The notes beneath the pieces were generated by a model. It was given only the letters and a program-made list of their open reading frames with translations, did not search any database and was not told the DNA's origin. Made by a program: the position numbers and the translations under genes. This document shows, in pieces, positions 24,589-37,322 of a DNA stretch of 64,000 bases. Source of the DNA: Campanula takesimana (Eukaryota > Streptophyta > Magnoliopsida > Asterales > Campanulaceae). Where the stretch lies: assembly GCA_026119855.1 (NCBI GenBank), contig JAOWBW010001900.1:62001-126000 (forward strand), read 5' to 3'. Within the stretch, counting starts at the first letter, position 1, and each line of letters starts with the position of its first letter.

Positions 24589-27500
24589 TGTAACGTCCGT
24601 CCTAATTCCTGTTAAATTCTTGTCTTACATAATTATATGCTATTTTAATTGAGTTAATTATTTAACTAATTGAGCAAGTTTAAGTCTTAAGTGTTCAAAG
24701 TTGGAACATTAGGGTCATTTGTGAAAAATAAAGTTTAGGGGCTAAAATGCTCAAATTGAAACTTGAAGGGACTTTTTGCTCAAGTTGAAACTTGAGGGGC
24801 CTAATTGCAATTTCTTGAAAGTTCAAAGGATAAAGCTTCGGTTGCCTTTTCTCTGAATCACTTTCCCCAAATTTCTTCTCGTACTTTCTCTCTGTTTCAT
24901 AAATGAAAGTTAGGGTTTACCCTATTCTCGATCCCTCTTGCTTAATTATGCCTCTGTTCGAAAATCCGACTTTGCATAAATGATCAGGGCGGTGAGTAGA
25001 GCATTTCCTGCCGAACAGAAATTAGTTTGGGTGAATTTGATTTCGGACTAGGTAAGTCACTAGCTCCCCCTTGCTTGTAATAACATGCCTATATGTTATT
25101 CTTGATACTTGTGCTTGTTAATTTCGTGATTTGAATGATTTTTGTGATACTTGTAATTTTGGGACGAATGGAATATTACTATGTTGATAGTCAATTCGTG
25201 GAACAAGTGGAAGAATCCTTCTTGATGTGTTTGAACCTGGGAATATGTTAGTATAATTATACTTGTAAATTTGGGACGGCAAAATATTAACTTAATTTAA
25301 ATATTATTAGAAAAATTGTACCATTATTTGTGGTACGGGGAAATGAATGGAAGTATCCCTAAATGATTATATTAGTATATTAGAAAATTATACTTATACT
25401 TTTGGGACGGTGAAATATTTAAATGAAATAAAAGAAAATTATTCTATTATTTGCGGGACGGTAAAAAGAATGAAATAAACTTGAAAGTAATATTTTGAAC
25501 TTGTTAGTATACTCCTGGGCATTGCTTAGATGTTAGAATGTTAATAGAAAGTTACTCCTACGCTTGAGACGGACAATTGTAAACCTGAGAAAGAAATAAA
25601 ATTTCGAAATTTAGTACCTTGGGCGACCGCCCATGTTTGGCCAGGCGACCGCCCATCTATCTGAAAGATTTTACTCTTGAAATGTCATGTTTTAGGCGAC
25701 CGCCCATAACGTTTTGTGCGACCGCACACCTACCCTGATGAACAAAAGTCTTGAATAAAGTTTGATTAAGCTAGAAATAACCCTAGTTAAGGTATATAGC
25801 CTTAGTATAAGATATCCTAGCACGTGTTGTGACACCTTAGGGGCATCAGAAGTGAATCGTGAAAATGATTACTCATTAAATTAAAATGAGAACTTGAATA
25901 TCAAAGTAAGAACTCTTTATATGTCTTGAAAGTGCTAAGAACAAGCACTAATGTGCTATATGTGTCTTGATTCTGATGTTTGTGTACCTTAGGGACACTA
26001 GAACAATGTCTTGAGCTTGAACATCCAAAGTATAGGATTAAGAACTTGTAAGTATGAGATGTATAACTCATCTACTTAGCTTGAACTTGAAGTATAAGAC
26101 AATTAAATCTTGTACATGACTTGAATATCCAAAGATTGGAATAATAACTTGAGTATAAGATAATTAATTCTTGTACATGTCTTGAACATCCAAAGAATTG
26201 GATTGAGAACTTGAATGTAAGATGATAAAATCTTGTACATGACTTGAAACAAATACATGTGTATGGTAATGAACTTGAAAGTGCTATGAACAAGCACTAA
26301 CGTGTTAGAACTATTCTTGGTGTGTATGTGCAAATCTTGCATATAGCTACTTGATAAAATGTGGCTTCTTGACTACTTGATATATGGTATGAATAACCAA
26401 AGAATTGGAATATAGAACTAGATAGAGAATGAACAACTCTAAGACATACTTGAATCTAATACGTGTGTATTGCAAGTGCTATGAACAAGCATTAATGTGC
26501 TAGTAATTGGTTTTAATCGTTCATATACTCAATGAAGTATATAAAGTATAAAGAAGATATCTTGTTCTTGAGTTGAGTTCCTAAAGAATAGGGACTAATG
26601 TAATATGAAGATAATTCATAAAACAATGAATATAGAAAACAAAATGTGTTGGAAAATGTATTCGATTATTAACGATACATATACGCGAGATATGATTGTG
26701 ACTAGGTACAATACGACCTATTCGACTACGTGCTTAGAGTCTAAGATGTTGGGCTCTACTTGGAAGTAAGGGTATCGTGATAGACACATTAGTGTGTTAA
26801 AGGTTATATGAATATGTACGTGCAAATATTTCATATGACAAAATGATATAGTATGACATACCCTACTACTTGGTTGGGGTCTGTTATTAATAGACTCTAA
26901 TTTGGCTTGATTGTGTTACGTGGACACATTATGTGCCATTGTTATACTGATTTGTATTCGCAATTATTGCGTACATGTACTTGTATTTGGTAAGCACATA
27001 ATTACATGGTTTATGAGGAGCTAGTCCACTACTTTTGGACTTAGTTCTATACTCTTGTAGTTCAAGTAAACATCTACTTGTGCATTCTTGTGTGAGTCCA
27101 GCTGGTCACCTTGCTTGCTCGGAGATGTATAGGTTCACGCTTATCATGAGGCTGGGGCCAAAGTGATAATCGGGTGCCTATGTATCTGCGCTTGACCCCT
27201 TACTACAGGCCATAGTAAGGGCATAGCTTCCTTTATTAGAGCAATACGCCTGATAAAAGTGAATGCTAAAACTCGTGAACACCTCGTGAATCTTGTTCTT
27301 GTTAGTGACACTGGTTACCGGGTCCTATTGTGTACTGCACAGCAGCAACTTGATCGGTCGTGATTTGTCAACTGCAATAAGCAACGACAACAATGGTTTA
27401 CTTGGGAGGAATAAGGTTGGAATATCCTTTGTAACGTGATAGTTTAGCCTTACGTGTTAGCTACTTGATGAGTTGGCTTAGCCTCTCATATACTTGTTAC

Positions 27501-28023
27501 TTGATGATATCTTGAGCATGATTACTTGATAATCTTCTTGATTTGCATGATTACATGGTAACATGCTATGTACTTGTATCTAGTAACTTGCTGAGATTTA
27601 TCTCACCCCGTTCCTTGTTTATTTGTTCCCCCTCCCCCAGGAAAGCAAGTGGTAATACGTTGTGAGGCTCGACTTAGCAGGGGCATACTTGGCAGGTTGT
27701 TCTTGTTTGGGGATTGTTATCCTTTCCAGTTTGGTGAGGATGATTTGGTATCAGTTGTTTAGACTCAGTATATTGGGTAGACTTGTATAGTGTTCTTGTA
27801 ATGCCAGCGTATGTTCTAGGCATGTTTTCCGCTGTGCACAACCATTTGGTTTAAATTTCTTGGTATAGAACTCGTTGTGAGCTATCTTAGCTCGTTCCTC
27901 TCGAGTATATATATGATGTCAGTTTGATATAAGCAGGTGTGATTCCCGTTTCTTGTTTCTTGTTAGTCACGCGCACCAGGTTCGAGGTTCTATTAGGGAA
28001 TCCCGGGACTTGGGGGCGTGTCA
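24589..28023 (+). repeat. G1 LTR-B (complete)
   Basis: A complete 3,435-bp LTR from TGTAACG to GTGTCA. It keeps the empty G2 target site once (near 26,806-26,810). In its right-hand 500 bp it agrees with LTR-A against LTR-C at several sites, which fits a recombinant middle LTR. Confidence 0.88.
25620..25729. repeat. CpG-rich palindrome quartet in G1 LTR-B
   Basis: Four GCGACCGC-core units, same layout as LTR-A. Confidence 0.85.
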
Positions 28024-28609
28024 ATTTTGGTATCAGAGCTATGGTTTAGCTCTAAGCCTGGATAGGGTCTATGGCCTAGGTTGGGTTAGTCTTGGGTGTG
28101 TTTTTGATGTCGAGTGCTTCGTTACTTGTTGTTACACCAGGCATAGGACTGGTGTTGATAGTGTTGATAGTGTTCCCCACTAGATGGTTTCAGAATCGAG
28201 AGCGCGAGTCTTTAAAGACTTAGGCGTATCTATCTTATACAGTGGACATTGTTTCGTGCTATATGCATGCTTGTCCTCATTTATTGATTTACGTGAAAGT
28301 GTATTCTCTAGTAAGAGACTACATGATTGATATCGTTATTTATAAGAGCTTGATAGAAGTGTGGGTGATAACACCCTATACATTATATGTTAACTTGATC
28401 ATGTTACCTGCATGGGGCATTGATGTGATACGTGTTATGGCTTGGCTTTTTATGTGTTAGGCCTTTCTTGTTTGCCACAATAGATGGTGAATATTTCTAT
28501 GCTAGTATGCTTGACTATTTATATGAGCATGATATAATTATGTATGACATTCATGTTCTGCATTGAAAGCCCGAGAATGATCATCAAGGTTGTGCTGAAT
28601 ATTTAGCAT
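28024..28609 (+). mobile_element. G1 internal region 2, truncated
   Basis: Near-identical to the first 590 bp of internal region 1, with a primer site at 28,028-28,039. It ends at AGCAT (28,605-28,609), where it joins the interior of an LTR. About 2 kb of internal sequence and 2.9 kb of LTR are missing, with microhomology at the joint. Confidence 0.8.
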
Positions 28610-28670
28610 AATTACTTGATAATCTTCTTGATTTGCATGATTACATGATAACATGCTATGTACTTGTATC
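28610..28670 (+). repeat. G1 LTR-C, left fragment
   Basis: It corresponds to LTR-A from about 21,530 to 21,596. It ends in GTATC, the target duplication of copia A. Confidence 0.8.
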
Positions 28671-30132
28671 TGTTGGTGTTGGTGCCCTAGGCACGTTTGT
28701 TAAACATTGTATAAGTTATCATTTTATTCATAATGATAAATAGATAATAAGATTATTGTTATGGCTCGTGTTTGCTTATAATAATCTCCGTCCCTAGATC
28801 TTGTTAAGCACTAGTATAAAGGCTAAATGATCATGGGATGATCATGTTAGATTTATGGGTACTTGTTTGGAACAAGGTACTGGACATGACCTGCGGTATG
28901 AGATTTATGTCATGGTCAATGTCATATATATAAATCTCATATTAGTTATGTCATTTGAATCCTTAGACATGAAGTTATTATAGTCTTCCACTTGATGAAG
29001 ATTATGTTTGACATATTCAAACGCTGCTTTAACACGGTAGTTATAAAGGGTATGATTGGCATAATCAGATTCACGTAGGGAAGAATAATAAGCTAAATGG
29101 ATTTGTCCCTCTTCGGAGAGATGTCAAGCTTGGGCCCCTCGAAGGAATGATGTTGATGAAATATTTGGCCAAACTCAAATGGACTGATTGGATCAATGTC
29201 ATTTGGATTATCAACATATTCGGAATCGAGAAACTATTGAACAATACAAGTTGACTTTTTGACTATGACTTTTGTTCAATGACATCGTGGACAAAGGGGT
29301 GTGACATGTTCTAAAAAGGAATGCGAACTTGTATCTAGTTATACTATTTGGGTAGGTATGACGGTTTGCTAGAACCTAATCATATCTTATGGTTTCATGT
29401 TTGAACCCATTGCCAACATAGTATAATCCTAGAGGGTCACACACAATAGAACGAATCCTAAATAAAGACTATATTGGAAATTTTGGAAACTGGATTTTCT
29501 GGGCCTTTGGGCGACCGCCCAAAAGGGCTGGGCGACCGCACATGGTTTTGGGCGGCCGCATGCCTCAGTTTGGGCGGCCGCACAGTACTGTCGGGGACAG
29601 ATTCCTAATTTGACTTGGAATCGAATTTTGGACGGGTTTTAACACAAGTTTCCTATTTGGAATAGGTCTTACTTGTGTATAAACATCAGAATTCGGCCAC
29701 AACTCAGACCCAATGTTTTGTGTGAGTCTCCAAAGAGTTTGAGATAGTTTTATTTTGTTCTAAGAGATCCTAAATTGAAGAACAAATTATACACAAATAA
29801 TATTCAATATAGTTCATGTTTAATTATGAAAACGTGTTTCATAATTTGGTCTAGCAACCAAGATCAAGTGTTCTTGATATTCGTTCGCGTGTGGATACCG
29901 CTAGAGGGTGAAATTCATCATCTTCAAAGTTCGTGGTTCTTGCTTTGTTCGTGATCAAGATTTCAAGCTTCTATCGAATTCAAGGTTGCAAATTCAAAGT
30001 CATCAAGGGTTAGTTTTTCTAATATTCATATTGTTGTATTTGACTTAATCATATGAATGGATCTATGGGCTTTGGGTTTCATTAAATTTTAAATGCTTAA
30101 TTCCGCTGCGCATGTTACTCCGAAACCCAACA
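28671..30132 (+). repeat. Copia A 5' LTR
   Basis: It is 1,462 bp long, starting TGTTGGTG and ending CCCAACA. It carries a CpG-rich quartet. Confidence 0.88.
29509..29584. repeat. CpG-rich quartet in copia A 5' LTR
   Basis: Units GGGCGACCGCCCA, GGGCGACCGCACA, GGGCGGCCGCATG and GGGCGGCCGCACA. The first is the same 13-mer as in the unrelated gypsy G1 LTR. Confidence 0.85.
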
Positions 30133-30133
30133 G

Positions 30134-30147
30134 TGGTATCAGAGCCC
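30134..30147 (+). other. Primer binding site, copia A
   Basis: TGGTATCAGAGCCC follows the LTR after one base, of the initiator tRNA-Met type. Confidence 0.85.
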
Positions 30148-30429
30148 CGTCCATGTTGATTATTTCAATACTAGATCATGTTATGTGTATATAAATTGTT
30201 TATGTGCCTAACATGATATGAATATTTGATTATATGATTTTTATGTGTTATGTGATTTTATGTGGTTTATTGTTTTACAACTTTAATCGCACGATTCAAT
30301 CGCAATAAATATTATGATGGATTCTGAATTGTTTGATTATTAATTCTGATTGGATCATGGTTTTAATAATCGGGGAAAAACAATTTTGAGACAAATTTTC
30401 GAAACTTAAAAATTCCTTCTGATCAACTT

Positions 30430-30504
30430 GGGCGACCGCACAGAATCACATGTGCGGCCGCACACTTTTGGGCGACCGCACAGTTCCTTATGGGCGGCCG
30501 CACA
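30430..30504. repeat. Second CpG-rich quartet, in the copia A leader
   Basis: Four units with GCGACCGC or GCGGCCGC cores lie between the primer site and gag. The element thus carries one quartet in each LTR and one more in its untranslated leader. Confidence 0.85.
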
Positions 30505-31824
30505 GTACCAGGTTTCTGTTCTGATTTTGGTGAAAATCTGAATTTGGAATTTTCGAGAGGTCCAACCAAACCAGTAACAGAATCAGGTCAGACCTGCTGA
30601 TCTGGAATGGGTTTTGGGTAGTTGGTTTGGGTGTGGATCTTGGGGTTTGATTTCCCTATTTGCTTTGATCTTGTGATTCTAAGATTGGTTCAAGGTTTGG
30701 ATGGCTAATCTACGTTCATCGATATTGTGTTTCCCAAACTTGATCGCAATCAAAGTTTCAAAGATAAAACGAAGTTAGAATTATGAAGAGTTCATAATTG
30801 CTAAAATTGAGAAACAAAGTTCTTGATTCAATGATTGAAGATTCATGTGGAATTGTGGATGCAATTGGCCTACGTTTATCGAGACCATCTATTGCTTAGT
30901 TTCGGCCACATGGACTACTTTCTTGGTTTCTTGAATTAGTGCGGGATTGTGGTTGCCTAATGGCTTAGTTCGAGCGCACTTCTTGTTGTCTTGATTTGGA
31001 GATAATAATCAAGTTGAAATAGTCTCATCCTCATAATTATAGAGAAACTAATGACACATAAATATTATGCTTAAATTAATGGAGATTAATTTAGTGGCTA
31101 AACTTGATGCGTAACATGTTTATCTTGTGTGCTCATAAATGTGTTGTATGCTATATGGTGATGAACCTTCAAGAAAGTTTTAAGTCCTTTTTGCCACGCC
31201 ATGATTAAAACACTTGTTAGTGCATGGGTGACTTTAATGTGGGTTCGCCTCCGCGAGGTGCATTAATTTTATTCATGTATGAGCAAGATGAGGTTCATTA
31301 ATTTAATGTGGGTTCGCCTCCGCGAGGTGCATTAAATTGAATGGTTCCTATACGTTTAAAATGGTTGGACTTAATAAGGCGTCAAAACAGTTTTGGGCCT
31401 AGGTAAAGATGAGATTAAACATGCTTTTAAAATTGGATCCCTAAGAATCATGTTGGATATGATTGACAAGAAATTGTCTACCTAATTAATTTGATTTTGA
31501 GCGGTCCGCCAAAGCGGACTCAAGATTAAATTAAAGATGGATCTTAGCCTAATTTTAAAAGAATCTCAGAAAAAAAGATCTAAGATTCATATGGGATATG
31601 ATTGACAGGGTTGTCTACCTAATTAATTTAGTTTTGAGCGGTCCGCCTCTGTGGACTCAAAATTAAATTAAAGTTGGATCTTAGCCCATTTAAATTATAT
31701 TATACATTGGATGTATAAGAAGGTTATATAATTTAGTGGGAGTATTTTTGGAAAATACATTATTTATCTCTTTAATGAGATTGGTACTTGTAAAATTTTG
31801 GAAATTTTGCATGAGTTGTAGATA

Positions 31825-34800
31825 ATGACAACTAACTTCGTTGCGATCAATCCTTTAGAAGGATGAGCTTCAAAGAGAATGGTACAAACTTCATGGATTG
31901 GATCCTGAGCCTAAGAATGGTTCTAAGGCAAGAAGATGTGTTGTACATTCTTGATGGGCCTATTCCTAAAGAAACCAAAGCCGGAATAGACAATCACAAG
32001 AATCATGAGTATGATTCTAGGTTATGTTCTCAAAACTTCAACAAAGTTTGGAACTTTGGAGCCTATTAGATAGGCGTGGAGTTGAGTTACATGTTTCAAA
32101 GAGCAATCTAAGCAAGAGAGGTATAAAACCATTGTTGCATTCACTCATTGAAAAATGAGCAAAGGGCAATAAATGGAACTTCACATGCTTAAGATAAAGG
32201 CTACGTAGAGTATCTTGAGAAACCTGGTTGTCCAATTGGATTGGAGCAAGCTATGGATCTCATTCTTGATTCATTGTTTAAATGTTGTGATCACTTAGTG
32301 ATGGAATATAACATGCTTAAAATGAATAAGAATTTCCTCGAGTTGCATTAACATGCTGAAAACTGCGAAGATGAAGATATTGGAGAATGGTTCTCCAGTG
32401 CTCATGGTTCATAATGGAAAGGGTCAAATGCCAAAAGAAAGGTAAGACAAGAGTTGTCAAACCTAAAGGAAATAATTTTGGTTATAATAATAACTCTAAT
32501 AGATGCAATTTGGTAAAATGGCAATTGGATTGACCATTTAGAATTGTAGTCAAAATTCTGGGTGATCAATAAAAGGAATGGTAGTGGGACTACCACTCGG
32601 AATATTTATGTTATAAATCGATCTTTCTATATTTAATTATTAGGTATTGGATACCAGATGTAAATCTCACATTTGTAAAATGTGCAATAATTAGTAAATA
32701 GAAAGACTACTTATAGTATAGGTTGATCTATGAATGGTAGTGATGCAAGAGTTGCAACATTGTTCATAGAACACTTGCAAAGTGACTTTACTCATGAAGT
32801 AGAAAAACATTATTTTGTTATAAAATAATGAAGGATATTAATTTCTTATTTTGAATAAGAAAAGTGCTTTATTTATTATGATTTACTTCATTGTGTTATC
32901 ATATAAATAAATCTTATATCCTAAATCTTGAAGAACAAAGTAATAAATACTATAACATAAGTAATTAAAATTCTTTATGCATCATTGTTTTAATCAAATA
33001 AATGAGAAATGCATATCTAAAATTCCATGGGACGGAGTTTTAAGTCATATGGTTCGGAATCACATGATTTATGCAAATCTTATTTACTTGGACCAAGACA
33101 TCTTTTACTATGATTGGTAAAAGGCTGACATCTTACTTGACCTAATACATTTCGATGTATATGGTGCATTAAGAAGAAACGCTAAAAGAGAATTTTGGTA
33201 AAACTATTCAAAGATTCTGATTGGATCATGATGATGAATAATTGAACCAAGATCTTGATAGTTATCATTAAGGTTGTGAAATAGTTTCACAATAAACTCC
33301 ACTAAGAACATCATTTGGAATGATGTGTCTCCATGGAGAAGTTTAACCTTATTGGATATGGTTCATAAGATGATAAAATCAAAATTGATCTTCCATTAAT
33401 TGTTTTGGGGTTATGTATTATAAACTGCTATAACTACACTAATTTGAATTCCATCAAAAGAGGTTAAATGATGAAAGAAAAACTCGGTTTGTCTTTCGTA
33501 AAGATTTAAGATGGTGAGACCTTTTGGAAACGAGCTGTCTGTGACACACTCACATTTAAATCTAATAAATATACTTTCATGGGATATCCTAAAGAAATTT
33601 GAGGATAATAATTTTACTCATAAGAAACAAATGATTGTTGATTATCATGATAATTTTCTAGATAAATGGTTTATCTCTAAAAGAATCTGTGGGAGTAAAA
33701 TGTATCTCGAATGGCTCGAGACCTAGAAAATATATTTTAACCTAAGATGGATGTTCAACAAGTTTTCACAAGGAGTCGTGAAAAGTCCGTTCAAGATATA
33801 CAAATACTTGCAATACATGATAGGATACAATCTATTAGTAGAAATATTTGATATTTCGAAATAGAAAGTATTGAGGTAAAGTTCATTTAGAATGAAGTAT
33901 TTACTACCTATCAAAGATGCAATATCAACTCCACATTTAGATTAATGGCTTGGAGTCATAATATCTAAAAGGAAATCCATGTGTAATAATCAAGTTTGGA
34001 ACTTGATCATTCTAACCTAAGGCGTAAAAACCAAAGGAGAGGAATGAGTTTTCTTAAAAAAAAATAAAAAATTTACATGGGTTGTAGAAATTTACTAGAA
34101 TTCTCTTTATCACATGTTCATATTTGGAATATGAAATTTGACAGAAAGATGTCAAAACATGCGTTCCTTGATAAGAACTCATTTAAGGATGTATTGGATA
34201 CAACCTAAAAGTTTTGATAGTCAAAGAAAATTCTAATAAATTATGTAAGTTGCAGAAATCCATTGGATGGATTAAAGCAAGCTTTTGGGAGTTGGAATCT
34301 CCGTTTTGGATAAGTCAAAAGTTTGATTTGATCAAGAACGAAGATGAACCTTGTATATACAAGAAGATTAGTGGGAGCATAGTGCTATTCCTTATTTAAT
34401 AAATGTGGATGACATATTGCCCATTGGAAACGACATTCCTACACGTTAGTCTGTAAAGACTTTGTTAAGAAAGTGTTTCGCAATAAAAAATATGGATGAA
34501 GCTACATATGTTCTTGGCATTAAGATCTATAGATATAGATCAAGGAAGCAAATTGGTTTAAAGCCAAAGTACACACATTGACAAGGTCAATAGAAGGTTC
34601 CGCATGGAAATTCTATGAGAGTACAGTTGCCAATGTTACATGGATGTTTTTCTATGCAAAAAATCAAATGTCCTAAGACAAATGATGAGCATGAGAAAAT
34701 GAATGGGATGCCATTTGCTTCGACAATTGGATCCATCATACCATGATAAGTACTAAGCCGGATATATCTAATGCTTGGAGCATGACAAGTAGATATTAAT

Positions 34801-35340
34801 CCGACAATCGGTGAGAGTCACTGGATGGCTGTGAAACAATTCTTAAAACACTTTAGAAGGACTAAAGAATTGTTATGATCTATGGAGGGATGGAAGATGA
34901 TCTCGGTGTATATGGGTACACAGATGCATACTTCCAAACTGACAAAGATGATAAAAAATCGCAATTGAGTTTTATTAACAATAGTGAAGCTGTAAGTTGG
35001 AATGGTTCCAAGCATAGTACAATCACTAATTCTACATACTAAAATCTAAGTATATGGCTACATTGGATGCTGCAAAGGAAGTTGTTTGGATTAAGAAGTT
35101 CATTGGAGAACTTAAGATGGTTCCTAGCATTGCTAATCAAATAGACTTTATTAGCAATAATAGTCGTGCTATTGATCAAGCAAAAGGAACCAAGGGCACA
35201 TCCTAAATCCAAACACATACATAGACGTTCTCTTATCGCTCGAGAAATCGTTGATAAGGGAGACGTACATATATGCAAAGTACCTACTAATGATAACGTT
35301 ACGGACACACTAAACAATGGGACTTCCACAAGCTAAGACA
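31825..35340 (+). pseudogene. Copia A gag-pol, heavily decayed
   Basis: The order gag, protease, integrase, RT, RNase H can still be traced. A gag piece (NFMDWILSLRMVLRQEDVL) lies at about 31,890. Protease-like sequence lies near 32,650 and the integrase core near 33,200. RT pieces (SFDLIKNEDEPCIYKK-like at 34,320; NVDDIL in place of YVDD at 34,401) are followed by RNase H pieces (GYTDAYFQTDKDDKK near 34,915). Stops and frameshifts occur throughout. No frame longer than about 70 codons survives. Several stops are shared with the fragment at 1-1,284. Confidence 0.8.
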
Positions 35341-35406
35341 TGATGGTCATGATAGGTCCATGGGTATTGGATACCTAGGGAATTGGGCCTAGGGCAAGTG
35401 GGAGAT

Positions 35407-36870
35407 TATTGGTGTTGGTGCCCTAGGCACGTTTGTTAAACATTGTATAAGTTATCATTTTATTCATAATGATAAAGAGATAATAAGATTATTATTATGG
35501 CTCGTGTTTGCTTATAATAATCTCCGTCCCTAGATCTTGTTAAGCACTAGTATAAAGGCTAAATGATCATGGGATGATCATGTTAGATTTATGGGTACTT
35601 GTTTGGAACAAGGTACTGGACATGACCCGCGGTATGAGATTTATGTCATGGTCAATGTCATATATATAAATCTCATATTAGTTATGTCATTTGAATCCTT
35701 AGAAATGAAGTTATTATAGTCTTCCACTTGATGAAGATTATGTTTGACATATTCAAACGCTGCTTTAACACGGTAGTTATAAAGGGTATGATTGGCATAA
35801 TCGGATTCACGTAGGGAAGAATAATAAGCTAAATGGATTTGTCCCTCTTCGGAGAGATGTCAAGCTTGGGCCCCTCGAAGGAATGATGTTGATGAAATGT
35901 TTGGCCAAACTCAAATGGATTGATTGGATCAATGTCATTTGGATTATCAACATATTCGGAATCGAGAAAGTATTGAACAATACAAGTTGACTTGTTGACC
36001 ATGACTTGTGTTCAATGACATCGTGGACAAAGGGGTGTGACATGTTCTAAAAAGGAATGCGAACTTGTATCTAGTTATACTATTTGGGTAGGTATGACGG
36101 TTTGCTAGAACCTAATCATATCTTATGGTTTCATGTTTAAACCCATTGCCAACATAGTATAATCCTAGAGGGTCACACACAATAGAACGAATCCTAAATA
36201 AGGACTATATTGGAAATTTTGGAAAATTGGATTTTCTGGGCCTTTGGGCGACCGCCCAAAAGGGCTGGGCGACCGCACATGGTTTTGGGCGGCCGCACGC
36301 CTCAGTTTAGGCGGCCGCACAGTACTGTTGGGGACAGATTCCTAATTTGACTTGGAATCGAATTTTGGACGGGTTTTAACACAAGTTTCCTATTTGGAAT
36401 AGGTCTTACTTGTGTTTAAACATCAAAATTCGGCCACAACTCAGACCCAATGTTTTGTGTGAGTCTCCAAAGAGTTTGAGAGAGTTTTATTTTGTTCTAA
36501 GAGATCCTAAATTGAAGAACAAAATTATACACAAATAATATTCAATATAGTTCATGTTTAATTATGAAAACGTGTTTCATAATTTGGTCTAGAAACCAAG
36601 ATCAAGTGTTCTTGATATTCGTTCGCGTGTGGATACCGTTAGAGGGTGAAATTCATCATCTTCAAAGTTCGTGGTTCTTGCTTTGTTCGTGATTAAGATT
36701 TCAAGCTTCTAACGAATTCAAGGTTGCAAATTCAAAGTCATCAAGGGTTAGTTTTTCTAATATTCATATTGTTGTATTTGACTTAATCATATGAATGGAT
36801 CTATGGGATTTGGGTTTCATTAAATTTTAAATGCTTAATTCCGCTGCGCATGTTACTCCGAAACCCAACA
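35407..36870 (+). repeat. Copia A 3' LTR
   Basis: It is 1,464 bp long, starting TATTGGTG (one change from the 5' LTR) and ending CCCAACA. Confidence 0.88.
36245..36322. repeat. CpG-rich quartet in copia A 3' LTR
   Basis: Four units aligned with those of the 5' LTR. The last begins AGGCGG instead of GGGCGG. Confidence 0.85.
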
Positions 36871-37317
36871 GTATCTAGTAACTTACTGAGATTTATCTCA
36901 CCCCGTTCCTTGTTTATTTGTTCCCCCCCCCCAGGAAAGCAAGTGATAATACGTTGTGAGGCTCGACTTAGCAGGGGCCTACTTGGCAGGTTGTTCTTGT
37001 TTGGGGATTGTTATCATTTCCAGTTTGGTGAGGACGATTTGGTATCAGTTGTTTAGACTCAGTATATTGGGTAGACTTGTATAGTGTTCTTGTAATGCCA
37101 GCGTATGTGCTAGGCATGTTTTCCGCTGTGTACAACCATTTGGTTTAAATTTCTTGGTATAGAACTCGTTGTGAGCTATCTTAGCTTGTTCCTCTTGAGT
37201 ATATATATGATGTCAGTTTGATATAAGCAGGTGTCATTCCCGTTTCTCGTTTCTTGTTAGTCACGCGCACCAGGTTCGAGGTTCTATTAGGGAATCCCGG
37301 GACTTGGGGGCGTGTCA
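36871..37317 (+). repeat. G1 LTR-C, right fragment
   Basis: It starts with the second GTATC and continues the LTR to its GTGTCA end. It has at least six bases not shared with LTR-A or LTR-B, as expected for the original 3' LTR. Confidence 0.85.
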
Positions 37318-37322
37318 TTCTT
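37318..37322. repeat. Target-site duplication TTCTT, right of G1
   Basis: Second copy of 3,808-3,812. Confidence 0.85.

Larger units (their letters stand above)
28671..36870 (+). mobile_element. Copia retrotransposon A, complete but defective
   Basis: An 8.2-kb element with two full LTRs, primer site, leader, decayed gag-pol and a purine tract (35,396-35,405). It is flanked by GTATC (28,666-28,670 and 36,871-36,875). The two LTRs differ at roughly 20-25 sites in 1.46 kb by eye, so the insertion is fairly recent. The coding region is riddled with stops. Confidence 0.88.
3813..37317 (+). mobile_element. Gypsy-type retrotransposon tandem G1 (three LTRs, nested)
   Basis: The order is LTR-A, internal 1, LTR-B, internal 2 (truncated), LTR-C (truncated). 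LTRs start TGTAACG and end GTGTCA. Each complete LTR is followed by a TGGTATCAGAGC primer site, and internal 1 ends in a purine tract. The whole array has one pair of 5-bp duplications (TTCTT), so it descends from one insertion that later became tandem. LTR-A is interrupted by G2 and LTR-C by copia A. Internal 1 has only decayed pol remnants, so the element could not move by itself. Relic motifs suggest a Ty3/gypsy origin, possibly chromovirus-like. Confidence 0.85.
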
